Below are positions 1 through 13,530 of a stretch of DNA of 64,000 nt, one piece after another. Under the pieces are notes generated by a model, which had not been told where the DNA came from, ran no database searches, and was given only the letters and a program-made list of their open reading frames with translations. The position numbers and the translations under genes are program-made. Numbering within the stretch: the first letter of the stretch is position 1; each line of letters starts with the position of its first letter. Source of the DNA: Mytilisepta virgata (taxonomy: Eukaryota; Mollusca; Bivalvia; Mytilida; Mytilidae); contig CM051512.1 in the NCBI GenBank assembly GCA_028015205.1, forward strand, positions 17,329,139 to 17,393,138, given 5' to 3'.

Positions 1-2972
1 TTTGTAAGGGCAAATTTATTATTACTCTAATATGTATGTGATTTAGATAAAAAGATGCTTCCATTTACCTAGTATTATTCAGGTCATGATTGCGTTTATA
101 TGTTTCTGGATATGGACCTGATAGGGATATTGTGTCATGAATTTATACACCATATCCCTTCTTTATCTTGTAACACTGAACTTCAACACTTTAGGACATT
201 GAAAGACTTGTCAAATTTGCCCCCAAATAGGAGGTAGTTACATTGACGCTTGTGATTTTCAGTCCTGTAGTTCAACAAAGACAACAGCCACGGCTAAAAA
301 TATAACAAAGAAGTCCAACCATATAAAAAATATAAAAATTATTGTCTTTCGGACCAATATGGCTGCTGTTACTAAAAATAGAAAAATCAGCAAACCCCAA
401 TAAGGTTTTTCTGAAACTACTGGACAAAGTGAAACCAGATGTTGTATATTTAATCGTTAAAATGTCTTGATTAAAATTTGTGATTTTGGTATCCATAGTC
501 AAACAAAGATGGAAACACAAATCAAACAGTTCGACCAAGACTTTAATGGAATTTTCCTTGGGTTGTTTCTTTCAAAATTGTGATCAGGGGTCTTTAGATT
601 CAAGATCTCGCCACAGCTGAACGTCTTTGAACACAGGACCCTATGAGAAAATTTTTTTTAAAATCTTCTTGTAGAGGCCCAACAATTTTGGCTATTTGAA
701 ATAAGCTAATCTATTTAAAAATATTCACCTTTTAATCCAACGGGGATATCGATTAAACAATTTTAAACCTTTTAATGAAATCGCCTTTAGTTGGTCATCT
801 ATTAAACTTGTGTCTGAGCATCTGGACCTGACAAATTTGATGACTGCAACTGAAAATAGAAAAAATGCCCTATCTGTGGAATATGATACTAATTTTGGTA
901 GAACGGTTCTAATGTGGTCCCCTTTTAGAATAATGGCCAGTGGTCTGGATCGTAGTAATGGTTGTCATTACTACATATAGAAAAATAATCAAATAAATAA
1001 TTAAAAATCTCGTCTGAAACTTGGCAATGGGCTTCGTTGAAATGGTCCTTTTTCTATTTTAGTAATTGCAGTAATTTTGTTCCAAGTTGTGGAGCCTCTA
1101 GCACAATATTACGAATAGTTCATAAGTGGTCCCCTTTCAGAATTGTCTTTGGTGCTTCGGACATCCGGGCAGTATGGCTATCATTAATAGAAATAAAACA
1201 AATCGGCCAAAAACAAAAACAAAAATCCCCCCCCCACCGAAAAAAAATAGGACGTTGGTGGTGTTTGAATAGCAAATTAAATCCAGGTGAGCGATACAGG
1301 CTCCTGAAAGCCTCTAGTGAAGGATCATGATGCCCCGTGAAATATAAAAACATTTCCATGAGTTCATTATTGCGCTGCGCATCAGTGTAGTGCTATTTGT
1401 ATTTGGTTTGTTTCTTATGGAGTATGCCATGGTTAATGGGAGTCTGGTTCCCATCTGGGACCATTATTTCTAAACTAGGATAGTTCTTTGTGTAGCCTAA
1501 AGTATTCATATTGACTAGGACAACCTCCACATTTTCTTCATGTATATATACTGCTGTCTGGTTCTTGATAATAAACGAAACGCATGATCTTTTTAAACTG
1601 GCTCCTAATATTATCCTATCTTGTAAAATTGGACATTAGTACAACATCAAGAGAAAATAAAATTAAAATTGCCCTACATGCCCAAATATCTGAACAACAT
1701 AGCTGGATGAGAATCTTTAACTCCAGAAATTAATTTGACACGACAAAACAAAAATTACAGTCGTCATTTTTAACAAGCATGAATTAGAATTAAAAAGTAG
1801 AAATTTTAAAGCATTTTTATTTGATTTTTATCTATTAACATACGGTTATGTATGTACATAATCCAAGCACATATATATCATGTCCACGTACATGTATGAA
1901 CAAATTTTTAGAAGTCATTTTCAATATATATTATAGCTTTACAATAATTAAAAAAAAAACTTTTTATTATTAGAATTTTTCCCAAGAACTATTGGCATTG
2001 AAGTAGTGATATAAATTTTATTATAAATATGTTATTTTCGATATTCATATATGACCTTAAGACACGTTGATAAAATTTACAATATGAATACAAATACAAA
2101 CGTCCATGACACTAACCTTGTAGCAGTCCCAAAGAAATCATAAGTGGTAAGTAATTCAGCAAAACCAGTAACAAATCAACATGATTTCATATGTTCTTCA
2201 AATTCAGATTTATAAATACATACATGATTACCAATCATTCTTCTCGAAAAGATTTTCAGGTAACATCCCAGACTAATACGAACTGATTCATTAAAGCAGT
2301 TGCTTAGCTACATATTACAATATCATCAAATACATTTGATTTATGGTACAATTTTGTGATATTGCGTTTATTTCTGTCAAAAAATGATGAAAAATGAAAA
2401 CTAATTGACAATGAAGTACAGGGGTGTTGTAGAGAAAAAGGGTGGGATGCAACAGACTAAATCCATTCCCCGGGTGCCTGTGTTGAAAAAATTATGAATT
2501 GGACATGAAAAGACCAGGTCATGTGTCGGTCATGATGAAAAAGAAAATTTTGTTTACAATCCCCTTTGAAAATTGGTGGGAGTACACTTAAGCTACAGAT
2601 AAAACGAAATGTTTCTCCACTTTTGAAGTAAAGATATAATTTAATCATAGACTGTCTCCATACATGGTAAATAAATCATTTCACACATATTGGCATAAAC
2701 TTCACAATTACAAAAGGACTATTTTTGCGGAGCGCATTTTCTTTGCTTCTTTTGAAGCAATTTTCACTTGTTTTGTTCATGTTTTTTTAAATGATTTATA
2801 TGATCGAAACAAGAGACTTGACGGTGGAAAAGATAATTTAACTTACAGGAATAAATCGAATATATTATTCAGTTGTTTTTAACTAAACAAGGATATTATT
2901 TCAACTTTGTTTTGGAAAATGATTCAAATAAACAGTAATGTGTATTTATTCATTTCACTATATTTTTTTAAG
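1..2972. other. Non-coding flank with degenerate repeats
   Basis: I see no gene here. Bases 1-240 share blocks with 49.5-49.8 kb (for example TTTAGATAAAAAGATG and TCAAATTTGCCCCCA), so this is a dispersed repeat. Bases 340-1250 contain about four very diverged copies of a motif ending in ATAGAAA, with GTGGTCCCCTTT blocks near 910 and 1130. The phrase CAGGCTCCTGAAAGCCTC near 1300 recurs in altered form near 13000. Short ORFs here have no recognisable domain and run over low-complexity sequence. Confidence 0.5.
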
Positions 2973-3917
2973 AAAGCTGCGGTGAAAATAGAAAAAGTTA
3001 TCGAAGATTCAAGAAACGTTAGTTTACATGATATGCAGAACGCCTTAAATGAAGAAGAGGTTTTATGTTCAAACCTGAATCAACATTCTCAAGTGGCAAT
3101 CACAAATAAAGGACCAGCCTCAATAGAGGTCATATCCGAGTTTGATAAAGTGCCTCTGCGGGGACACCTAATTAGTGGAATTGCTGTAACGGAAGATGGT
3201 ATTGTACTTCTTTCGGACTGTAGAAAACCATATGTTTTGTTTTTTAACAATACTGGAAAGTATTTGAGCACTACTGCAGTTCAATATATACCGTGGGATA
3301 TAGTTGCAATCCCAAATTCTAAAATGGCAGTTGCTTCATCTAAAACGAGCCCCTTCATTCAGTTTATAAATACGCAGTCGCACAAACTAAAAACAAGCAA
3401 GAAGCTAGAAGGCAGCTTAGGAGGTGGAATTGCTTGTTCGATGGAAAACATTTTTGTTGCAGGTATGAATAGAATTTTTGTTTTGGATCACGAGGGCAGT
3501 TACCTCCGTATTGTTTGCATCAACTTCTATAAACATATTTTAATTCGGTACCTTTCATTTAAAGACGAAGAATTTTACTTTACGGATTCCGAATATAATT
3601 TCATAGTAGGCACGACAAAGCAGGGTGTCGTATGTACCGGAATTGAATATTCCGTACTAAAAACACCTATGAAAGTGGTATTTGATAGGCAAGGACAAAT
3701 GTATATCCTGGGAGGTGTGTCAGACAATGTAGTCCGAGCTAGAAATATGGATGAAGCTATAGAACCCCTGTTGACAAAAGACAACGGAATAAATTGTCCA
3801 TGGACTTTGTGCTTCAGCAATGATTACAGATACCTTTACATATCAAACCAAAATGGTACATCTGTTCTCTTATGTAAGTTGACGAATTCCAAAACAGTTA
3901 AAACAAGTACATCTTAA
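2973..3917 (+). CDS. TRIM/NHL-like protein, C-terminal exon
   Basis: This is a long open exon ending in TAA. A pyrimidine-rich tract ending TTTTTTTAAG precedes 2973, so I start the exon there rather than at the upstream ATG at 2907, which would add a hydrophobic stretch read through the splice acceptor. The first ~45 residues are charged and helical, as expected for the end of a TRIM coiled coil. The rest has repeated units of the form 'GIAVTEDGIVLLSD', 'DIVAIPNSKMAVAS', 'MKVVFDRQGQMYILGG' and 'PWTLCFSNDYRYLYIS', which read as blades of an NHL/6-bladed beta-propeller. Bivalves have hundreds of B-box/NHL genes, many with one large 3' exon. RING and B-box parts would lie on upstream exons that I did not find. 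Role by family: substrate-binding end of an E3 ligase or innate-immune adaptor; this is inference. Confidence 0.72.
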   Translation, partial: KAAVKIEKVIEDSRNVSLHDMQNALNEEEVLCSNLNQHSQVAITNKGPASIEVISEFDKVPLRGHLISGIAVTEDGIVLLSDCRKPYVLFFNNTGKYLSTTAVQYIPWDIVAIPNSKMAVASSKTSPFIQFINTQSHKLKTSKKLEGSLGGGIACSMENIFVAGMNRIFVLDHEGSYLRIVCINFYKHILIRYLSFKDEEFYFTDSEYNFIVGTTKQGVVCTGIEYSVLKTPMKVVFDRQGQMYILGGVSDNVVRARNMDEAIEPLLTKDNGINCPWTLCFSNDYRYLYISNQNGTSVLLCKLTNSKTVKTSTS

Positions 3918-5150
3918 TTTCATCATTTCAAAATTTCACCTTTGTGTATGTTCATGAAAGAGACTCCTGTATTTATAGATTTTGCTCTCTGTTTTATGTT
4001 TATCATAGTTATGCGTATATCAAATTCATTGTTAAAAAACAGTTGTATTATTAATTGGCTGATGACTTAATGTTAGTCTTTCAATTTTTCAAGAAATTAT
4101 ATTTAATTTATTAATTATAATAATTTATACACAATCTGACTGAAAACAGATCATCTTTACTCCAGCCATTGGTATCAGTCAGTCCTGCATCATATTTGAC
4201 AATTATATCATCGGGCAATGAAGATTTGATTGTCAGCAATGGCGGATTTGCCGGGGGCTCATTTGCTTTTGATTAAAAAGGTGTACTATATTGTAAGATT
4301 CCTCTTCTTATTTTGTCTGATACTTTATCATAAAAGGGTGTATACCTAAAGAAATCCCAACCATTATGATTTAGTTTTCAAAATACATTGGACTGTGATT
4401 TTTTTATATATTAGACACTGATTTTTGTACATGTATATATGTAGATAGAAAATAATCTGCACAAAGTTATGCTTTAAAATGTTCACAAAACAAATCAAAA
4501 TAAAAAGGTTCAATTTAACCCCCAAAAGTTTTAAATGTAAACTTACCGTCAGTCGTGTCAGAGTCTTACGACACTATATAGTTTCAACAGATTGACTTTT
4601 ACAGAAATGTTTTAGTGAGCAAACGTTATTTCCATTGAAGATAAAGAAGTATTTTACTCTTTCAAATATTTTTTTTCAATGGATTGGTTCTTCAACTTTT
4701 CTCCACATTTTTCTATTTATCATAAATGTATTTATCATTCTGATTTTTTCCACCTTTGATACCCAATTTATTTTTCATAGTGTTCAAGTAATTAAAAAAA
4801 GATTACAGTTAAATTATTGTTTTATATTATCATATTTCAATTTCTAAAGTGTTCTACTGGAACTATTGGAATAGTCTTTTTTCCAATACAATCTATTAAG
4901 AAAACATCGTTTTAAGATCTTTGGTTCATGAACTCAGTACACCACCGTTTTTATTGGACGAAGTCGTCTATATTCGGAAGGATACATTGTAAAAAGCATA
5001 GTGAAAAAGACCCCCATCCCATTCGACCTGTATGTAAATAAAGTTGAGTTATCATACAACAATCCGTATCCAATTCCTAACAGAATACTAACATAATTTT
5101 CAGTTTTATTTACATCTTTAGCATCTTCAATTACAATGTCTTGATTATAA
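3918..5150. other. No gene seen
   Basis: AT-rich sequence downstream of the NHL exon. It holds only short ORFs of low complexity and no recognisable repeat family. Confidence 0.5.
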
Positions 5151-6146
5151 TAGTCCAGTCAATCTAGCATAAATTTGACCCTAACCTTAAAGTAATTGCA
5201 ACAGAAGATTTTTAAGTTTTAATCTTTAGCATTATACCCCAAATATACACAGAAAAAAGTCCAACAAAATCTAACTTGAGGAAAACTAAAAAAATACGAT
5301 TTTAAAATTTCTATGGAGATTTGCATTGAAAATGGGAGATAACTCAGAAAAAAGGCAGAAATATCAATAAAAATTGATACAAAATTATAACTTTACCGCT
5401 TCTTTTCAGCAGAATGTATTGATTCTTGATATTGTAGCCGTCTTTAGAGTATAACAGACAACTCTAAAGGTGTTTTCATATATCTTATCAAGCTACAACC
5501 TAGATTTCGTAATTCATTAGTTGACCATTTATTAAATTTTTCAACATGTCAAGGTAAAGAATCTCAAATTTAATAAAACTAATTAAGCATACATTCTTCT
5601 TTTTGTGGTTTAAAGTTCCTTTAATCAAGGAAATGCTGAACAAATATAATTTACAGATATAAACAATACCAAAATTTCACATTATTTTTTCAAAATGGTC
5701 ACAAAGCCACAAATTTGCAATTTCTTTAATGAAAAATGCGCAAAAAAAATAAAAATACCCATAACACTTCGGTTTTGTACATTTCATGATAGCAGAAGAT
5801 TATATAATATAGTCAAATACCAACTTATAACCCCATTAAAGTATCATACTTTACATGAATTTTAAGAAAATCAACCAAAACCTGACAAAAAAGACTCATT
5901 TTTGCGGAGTTATCTCCCCTTTCCCATGTTAATTTCCATAGGAAATTAAAAATGCTGATTTTGAGTTTTCCTCATGTTAGAATTTATGGGACTTTTTTCT
6001 GTATATATTTGGGGCTTAATGTTATAGATTAGAACTAAAACATTTTCTTTTGCAATTAGATAAGATAAGATAAGATATTTTATTTTCCAAATTAGGTCCC
6101 CAGGGGGGCAATTAGTTTGAGGTTAAAACTTAGTTTGACTGGACTA
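5151..6146. mobile_element. ~1-kb inverted-repeat DNA element (MITE-like)
   Basis: The left end reads TAGTCCAGTCAA and the right end TTGACTGGACTA, a perfect 12-bp inverted match. The likely target duplication is TA, with the element proper starting GTCCAGTC. Similarity continues inward for ~200 bp on each arm: blocks such as ACTTTTTTCTGTATATATTTGG on the right have their inverted partner near 5240-5270 on the left. The middle (5400-5870) is AT-rich and non-coding. A short GATAA microsatellite at 6058-6078 interrupts the right arm. No transposase is present, so it would have moved non-autonomously. A TA target fits Tc1/mariner or similar families. Confidence 0.65.
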
Positions 6147-9100
6147 TAATGAATATTTAATCAATATTTAAAATCTTATTATGAAAATAAAAAGATATGT
6201 TTTAGATATTGATCATGTCATAATTTGCATAAATCTTAAAACAAGCTTTTAAGGATGTCATCATTTTTTGAAAAAAATTATTTTGTATTATTTCGTTATT
6301 ATTATTATTATTTGTCTTTTTTTGGTTTTGCACTCTTGACAAAACATAATTTGTTAACATATGCATATACGGTGTATCGAAAGTGTTATTTTTGAATACT
6401 AGCTGAAGATTATCTCCCTGGGGCTTTTGATTTTTCCCATTTCCAAGGTTTGTTGGTTCGGCGTTTCATGTACACGAGGTATTTGGTATTGATCACCGCT
6501 GATGAGATAGATACTGATTTGTTGATATATGCATATACAGTGCACAGATCAAATTAGGTACAATAAACACTAATGGGCTGAGTAACATACAAGCAACATC
6601 TAGCTTACAACTTTCAAAGACCACGCAGGTATAAAATTTGATAATAAAAAAGAATAATAGCTGATAGGTAAACGATTATACACCGTTCACGGAAAGACAG
6701 ACTATAACAACAAACGGAAGAGAATTATCACCGATATGGTAAAATCGGCTCTCCCATCTATCCCTGTATACATAAAACAGACTACATGTACATGTGTATA
6801 CTCTAAGTAGTAACCACGCAGTTTGTTGCGTAAAAATTGGGTTGAATGCTAGTTATGTTAATGCCGAACAATTAGTTACGATCGGATATATTAATAGAAA
6901 ATAAAAAGACCATTAAAAATACAGGAAAGAACCAAACTGGTTGCGACAGGACTATTGATCTTATTGGAAACTCACCCGTAATCGTGTACTTAAACAAAAG
7001 GAAAAAGAGTTACTAAAATTTTAAGTTGCAATATATGCTTGATTCAGAAATCTGTTACATGAGAAACTTTTATCAATAATCATATTAAAATATTAAGAAA
7101 AGTACGTTTGAGAGGCTCAGCATGATAAAATTTTGAAGATACTTAGGCTATATATGTGGCAATTTATATTTTACAACTGCAGCATGTTAAAAAAATCATC
7201 AGGACCTCTTTATATAGCAGAAACGACAGCTAGGTATACATTTCTGCAATAAATGGGACACCTTTATAGTATATAGAAAATAAACTTTGAAACTTATTTC
7301 TGGATTACCACTCGTCAAGAACGCTCTGTGCCGATAGCGTGGCATTTAAAAATATATATATAATTCACAATTTTTCATTTTAAACAGCTAGAAAAACATA
7401 GAGGAAAAGAAAACTGATTATTTTTCTTTTTGCATTTAAATCAACATCATGCATATAGAATATGTATACCCTGTAAAATATGACACAAATTAAGACACTG
7501 TAGCACAGAGAGAACAGAAGATACAAAGGAACAAAAAAAAAACCACGAGAACACTGACAACTAACATCTTTGACTTTTGTACAACATGAACTTTACAAAT
7601 CAGGAGTAAACCAAGGTGATAAGTAATATTTAACGCACAAGGACGCATGCATTGTTGCTGCCACCCCCGAGGAGTGAGATGACACTCGCACGCCTAGCCC
7701 CAGTGAGATAACTATTTTACTTCCCAGCTGTTCTAAAATTCTAAATGCTAAATAACGTTGAAAAAAAAACTTTGTTTTCAAAAATACTATTACATATCAT
7801 ACATATATCATATACCCGACAGAATGTTAATTGGTATGAGCAGTCGTAGCACAATAGTTTAATTCTATGCTTCATCGCTTAAAGGCTAAAATGAAAGAGC
7901 TCCCAGATTCGAATCTATTGACATTGAATTTCTAAATTTTTATACCGCTTTAGTTCTTGTCAATGTTGTACAAGAAAGGCGTACTAGGGTGACCCGCTCA
8001 GATCAACTCTTTTAGAACAGAGCTAGGATATAAGTAAATATAGATATATATCACCCATCCAAAAAGATGTTTACAAGAACTTTCGACCAGAAAAACAAGC
8101 CTAACGTCAAGGTAAAGATAATCCAATGTCGAAAGTGATATTTCCAAAGTAACAACACCAATTTATCCCTTACGAAACCTACAGATAACAGCAGTTATCA
8201 GAACCTGTCGCAATCCTCGAGTATCAGATCAAATGATTATTGTACATACGTCATGCACAGAAGAGGATGTTATGTTGCCGGGCAAGAAAGTAAAATTAAC
8301 AATGAGAAAGTTAAACGCAGATTTAAGAATGCTTGACTTTGTCGTTATTAACAACGATCTTCAAATAGATACAATCATTTTTTGTAGTCGGTTTACGGAT
8401 ATTCTAAACAAGATTGGGTCGGGCATTGGATGGCCTATAACTGGTAAAATATCAATTTACACAAATGTAGACAAAATATATTTCAATTAAAGAAGACAGC
8501 TTAAAAATTGTTGCTGTGGAAAATTTAATGTGCTACCATATCCACAGTTTTTGTTAGACCATTTTGAAAAATGTCTCCAAAATGGTACATAACAAACAAA
8601 TGCCAAGAGGACACATGTATAACTAAAAGAATAAACTAAACAGAATCAGAAAAAGACGGCACAGAAACTAACATCCAGTTAATTGAAAACTTAAAAAAAA
8701 ACTAATCGGCAAAAGAGACATACTTTATTTCACATATCTTTATATAGATATAATTATGGAATTTTACATTTTGATAACTATATATGGCGCGGTGGACAGG
8801 GGGTGGAAACCCCGTAGTACAGGGAGGGGGTGGGAAGTGATTGTTAGGGGTGAGTGAACTGGGAGTAAAGGGGGCAGGGTTTTTTTTTTTTAATGAGAAT
8901 GAAACTAAACAGATTTAAATGGCCCAAATGGACCTATATGCTTCTATGGTAGTCAATACCAACCATTTTTAAATCTTAAATCTTAAATTTACTATGATCA
9001 GACAGAATCCGTACACGTTTCCGTTTCTGTTTTCTATTTAGATAGATACAGATATTTCCGGCATGGTTCCGATTATTTTTTCTTTTAAAATGGCCTTTCA

Positions 9101-9640
9101 TCTCCGCGAAAAATTATATTTCATTTCCACGAATTAAATCTTTCATCTTTGTGAAACTGTATTTAAATTCCGCCAATTTTGTATTACAAATACTTAAGTT
9201 TATTATGTTATAGCCCTTCTGTTTGACATCGATAAAACTCATACAGTCCGGCAATAAAACAATCGAATTCCACAGTAATTTATTAAAATGTTAATACAGC
9301 ACGTACTATTTACAGGTCTGTACAAGCAGAGAACCTGAAGCCCCGTAAAATAAAGACAAATTGACAAATAAATAGACATAGTTTGAATCAGATAAGGATT
9401 CTTAAAAATCTTGAAGAGTAGTCTTTCTTCAGGCAATCTCGATTACTGTGACAGTATTAGAACTTTAGAATTTCTCCACCCTGTACACTACCCTTCCATA
9501 TGATAAACTTAAATATGTTTTTCTTGATCTTATCCACCAGTGCGTCTGGACTAAATATGGTACAAAACAGTATGTATAAATAGTACATGGTACAGAAAAA
9601 GATTACTATGTCAAAAACCACACCGATTCTAACGAGAAGA
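6147..9640. other. No gene seen
   Basis: AT-rich intergenic DNA. A tRNA-like stretch with a B-box-like AGATTCGAATCTA lies near 7905-7917 but does not fold convincingly. A G-rich patch lies at 8790-8880. An 85-codon ORF at 8233-8490 has normal composition but no recognisable domain. Confidence 0.45.
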
Positions 9641-9960
9641 ACGCGGAAACCAATGTTGTTAACATACTGAAATTTCTCATCGACAACATAAATTATTTGT
9701 TTTGGAGGACAAGTTTCTCAACAAACAATCAGTATTCCCATAGGACAAATTGTGCGCCGCTGTTGTCCGATCTGTTCTTGTTTTCGTATGAAGGTAAATT
9801 TTCACAAGGGCTACTGCAGAAAATAGAAAAGAAACTAGCCAAGTTTTTTAAGATGAGTTTCCCATACATATATGGTGTACTTTCTCTTTAAAATACTAAC
9901 TTCAAGGATTACTCGTATCTTATCTACCCCATTGAATTTTAAATTAAAGAGACAAACTAA
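9640..9960 (+). pseudogene. Penelope-type RT fragment
   Basis: Translation in shifting frames gives pieces such as FLIDNI, a block like 'QYSHRTNCAPLLSDLFLFSY' and a decayed FxYIDDVLSL box. These match, at lower identity, the RT of the better-preserved minus-strand copy at 41629-43494. The copy is short, frameshifted and truncated on both sides. Confidence 0.7.
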
Positions 9961-12224
9961 ATGTTACAGCCCATGGTAAAAATGTATGTTTCTTAAACAT
10001 GTGTTAAAAAAGGCTCACCACTAGTTATAAAGTATCCGGCAGCAAAGAAAAAACTTAGAACAAGCATGATAATATGACAACTCAGTATCAAAATTACAAT
10101 GTAAATTAACTTTTCTTGCGGTAATTTACCGATTCGTTGGTTGTAATATCATAAGGCCTGTATTTGGTTACAAAATCAATTTATTTAACCCTTTCAGTGC
10201 CACAAGAAATTCACATAATATATGCTCATTGCCAACCTGTTTTTTTTTTTCTGCCGATTGTCCGGTGACGTTCAAACATAACATGACGTAAACAATGGCA
10301 CAGCTTTAGCTTCCATAAACGGGTAAAATAAGGGAATATTGATTCTGAATATGAACAGTTTTCGAGATTTTAAATTTAATGGAATATTCTTTAATAAGTA
10401 GAAGGAGACGAAACCTTCATAGATAGGCTCATAACCTTATCGTTTTTTTTTCTAATTATTCTCATATTTAATTTTTTTTAGTATTTGTTTGCTATATTAC
10501 TGTGATACTCTTCTCACGAAATCTCCGTTTTAATGAGATTCCTTACTTTTTCTTCTCCTTCGAATCTATTCTTTTGCCGATATTGCTATTCATTATAAAA
10601 TAAAATATTCATTTGTATTCAACTCTTCCTGTGTATCTATTCACTCGGACCTTAGAAACCGTAGTTTGGAGAACGTTTACTGACAACCTGAAATGTCTGT
10701 CAATGAAATTAAATTATAATATATCGTCTCACATCATGTAATGTTGTGTTACATTTACGTATGGTATGAAGAGTGATATAGACTCCTTTGATGAACATTA
10801 AAAACAAAACCCGACCTGCTGAGTTTTGAAGAAACATCTTTCACGTTTAATTCATATTGATTATGTGCTTAGAACAACTTTTTTCCCCTACCAATTAAAT
10901 AGAAATTGAAACGAAATAAATAAAAATTATAACTATGGAAATTACTAAATGAAAATCTAATTAAAATTATACTGTAAGAGAGAGAGAGAGAGAAAAATAA
11001 TTTTTCCTCTTTTTTCTTATGCTCAGTAATTTCTCGATTACACTTAACGTTTCATATATATTATATTTCTTTATTTGAAATGCATGTTTATACCCCTAGG
11101 GGTTGATAACAAACAAAATGAACATAATAAACAAAGTAGAATAAAGTCACACCAATATAGCATACACAAACTTGTACAAAATCTACGCAGTTGTAGAGTC
11201 CACTTTCCTAAGTTCGAGAGATTTTTTTTTATAAATGGAACTGCAAACTGCAGAAGTTGATAAGTTATTTATATCTGGTAATTTGGTTAAAACAATAAAG
11301 AATCCTTGTCTAAAAGTATTATATAATACTTAGGAGTAAATCCAAAGTCAAATCTGTTTTTTTTTAATTTCTAGACTATTGTTGCATGATGAGATTTTGT
11401 GTATGGTTTATTTGTTACTTGTATGTGTGTGGGGTGGGAGGGGGGGGGGGGGGTGGTGATAGGTGGATGTATAAATGTTTAATGTCTAGTGGTAGTTATT
11501 AAATGTACATATATATCAGGGCCAGAACATATTGATATGATATAAAGCCTGTTTTATACTAGACCGACACACTGACTCAGATTTTTAACTTATTAGATCA
11601 AGAGGTAGCTATCCCCGTACTCCACACATTTTGTGTTCTACCGCTTCCACAATCATGTTAATGTTTGACAACAGACCCCTAGTTTTGAAAATCAAAATTC
11701 AAAATTCTTGCTACGCATTTACATACATTGTGTGACAATACTATACAGAAATTAAATGCAGAAAATGAAAAATGAAAGAGGAGTTTAGACCACTACTTTA
11801 AATTCACAAAGCATTATTCCCAAATATTCTTCGAAAATACGCGGATCAGAAAGAAAAAAAAATGAAATGTTAAGTAGTGCTTCGTATGTGAGGCTTCATG
11901 TTTAAATAAACATAAAAAAAAATATGCATTAAACCAACGCCTATATGATAAAATGTGTTAAAACCTCGGCGGGTAGCTCACTGATATTTTGATACGGGAC
12001 GTGTGGGCAAATTCGGGTCAATATTTTACAAAACCGGCGGAGATTTCTGGTCGGGATTTGTTGACAACAACAGTTTCGTATAAAATTCCAGTGATTTTTC
12101 CCTAAATATATGATGTCATAGGAATGGAATTCCCTCTATTTATAAGTTCTAGATATTGATTTCTGATTGTTTTTTGGTTTCATTATTTAATTCTCTCTGT
12201 GGAGAATTCCAGTGCCACATACTC
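9961..12224. other. No gene; dispersed repeats and simple sequence
   Basis: A block at 10300-10400 (AGCTTCC..GGGTAAAA..TTTTCGAGATTTTAAA..TGGAATATTCTTT) recurs at 19385-19475, so it belongs to a dispersed repeat family. There is a GA microsatellite at 10980-10996 and a G-run near 11440-11453. I see no coding exon. Confidence 0.5.
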
Positions 12225-12465
12225 GAGTTTCCCCCTACTCAGTTCCCCCCGGAAAAAATGGGTATATACTGAGTATTCCCCCGGCAAAATGGATATATAC
12301 TGAGTTTCCCCCCGGATAAATTGGTATATACTGAGTTTTTTCTCTCGGAAAATCGAGTATATATTACTTCCCCCTTGAAATTAATGGTAGGATAAATTAG
12401 TATATACTAAATTTCCCCCCAGACCGAATCAATACTAGACTTTCCCCCTTGATTAAATTCGTACT
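12225..12465 (+). repeat. Minisatellite with TATATACTGAG units
   Basis: At least five ~40-45-bp units each have a C-run (CCCCC), a GGAAAA/GGATAAA box and a GGTATATACTGAG-type box. Inverted versions of the same units appear at 13360-13530. Confidence 0.7.
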
Positions 12466-13359
12466 ATCTACTAAAAAACAATGCTATGATTTTTAACAAA
12501 ATTGAATATTTGAGCATAGTTTAACACAAAGGACAAGTTGGTCATGATTTTATTTTTACATTGGACCACCATTTCCACATAGAGAACCAAGTGTTATTAC
12601 TTTGGTGCCGATCGGAAATTCAAAATGTCTACCGGCCGATGTCAAAGTTTATATTGAAACCCTATGGGAAATGATATTTTCGTCTTCTTTTTGGGAACCA
12701 CTGAACAGAATTTGACCAATCTTGGCAGAGATCTTCCCTCATCCCTATGCAGTCCTTCATAAGTGTCACTTTAGTACCAATCAGAAATTCAAAATGGCGC
12801 CAGCCATGGTCAAAGTTTACATTGAAACCCAATGGAAAAAGATATTTTTGTCTTCTTTTGGAGAACTACTTTGAATTTGAACAAACTTTGTAGAGGTCTT
12901 TCTTATTAGGTCATTCATAAGTGTTGCTACTTTTGTACCGATTTCAAACTGGCCGAAAGTCCGAGGTCAAAATTTGCATAAAAGCGTCAGGTAAGCGATT
13001 CAGGCTCCTGGGAGCCTCAAGTTTTTCCATAGAAAAAAGAACCACAATCCCTCCTGTTAGTGGATTACCATCATGACATCGTAACTTGAACGAGAAGACC
13101 CTAATAGGTATCACGACCACAAAATTGGTTTTAGGAAGGCTTTTAATTAGGACCCCGCCGACTATCGGTGGAGGTCCTATAGAAATCAGCTTGTCCGTCC
13201 GTCACAATTAGTTTCCGTATCTCTTGGAGTTTAGTGATGAAACAGGTCACACATTCAGCGCTCAGTGGCCTCAGGCAATATTTTATTTGCTAAAATGTAG
13301 GACAAATCTGCTCAAATGTCGTTCACCGATATTATCACATGTACATTTTATTTTTTAAT
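12466..13359. other. Spacer between inverted minisatellites, with a bivalve dispersed repeat
   Basis: Bases 12590-12990 hold two diverged ~180-bp copies (GCCGATCGGAAATTCAAAATG and ACCAATCAGAAATTCAAAATGG, each followed by GTCAAAGTTTA.ATTGAAACCC). The same family recurs near 17510-17660. Bases 13150-13270 carry a GTCCGTCCGTC-type dispersed repeat. No ORF is supported. Confidence 0.55.
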
Positions 13360-13530
13360 AAGGTGGAAAAATTAGTATGGGGGGAAATGAGTATGTGTAT
13401 ACGCCTACCAGGTTTTCCGTGGGGGAGTGGGAATTGGGTATATACTCATTTTTGCCCGGGGATAAATCTGAGTATATACCCATTTTCCGTGTTGAAATTC
13501 TATTATGGGGAAAACTAGGCTGTAACACCG
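13360..13530 (-). repeat. Inverted copies of the TATATACTGAG minisatellite
   Basis: Contains GGGTATATACTCA and GAGTATATACCCA with GGGGAAA/GGGGATAAA boxes, which are the reverse complement of the units at 12225-12465. The short ORFs on both strands here are translations of this repeat. Confidence 0.65.

Noticed and set aside
6490..6530. Hammerhead core from CTGATGAG near 6500
   Set aside because: No GAAA box or stem II downstream.
7836..7922. tRNA gene with B-box-like AGATTCGAATCTA
   Set aside because: No acceptor-stem pairing and an unconvincing A box; at most a SINE remnant.
8233..8490. 85-codon ORF
   Set aside because: Normal composition but no domain, splice signals or repeats to support it.
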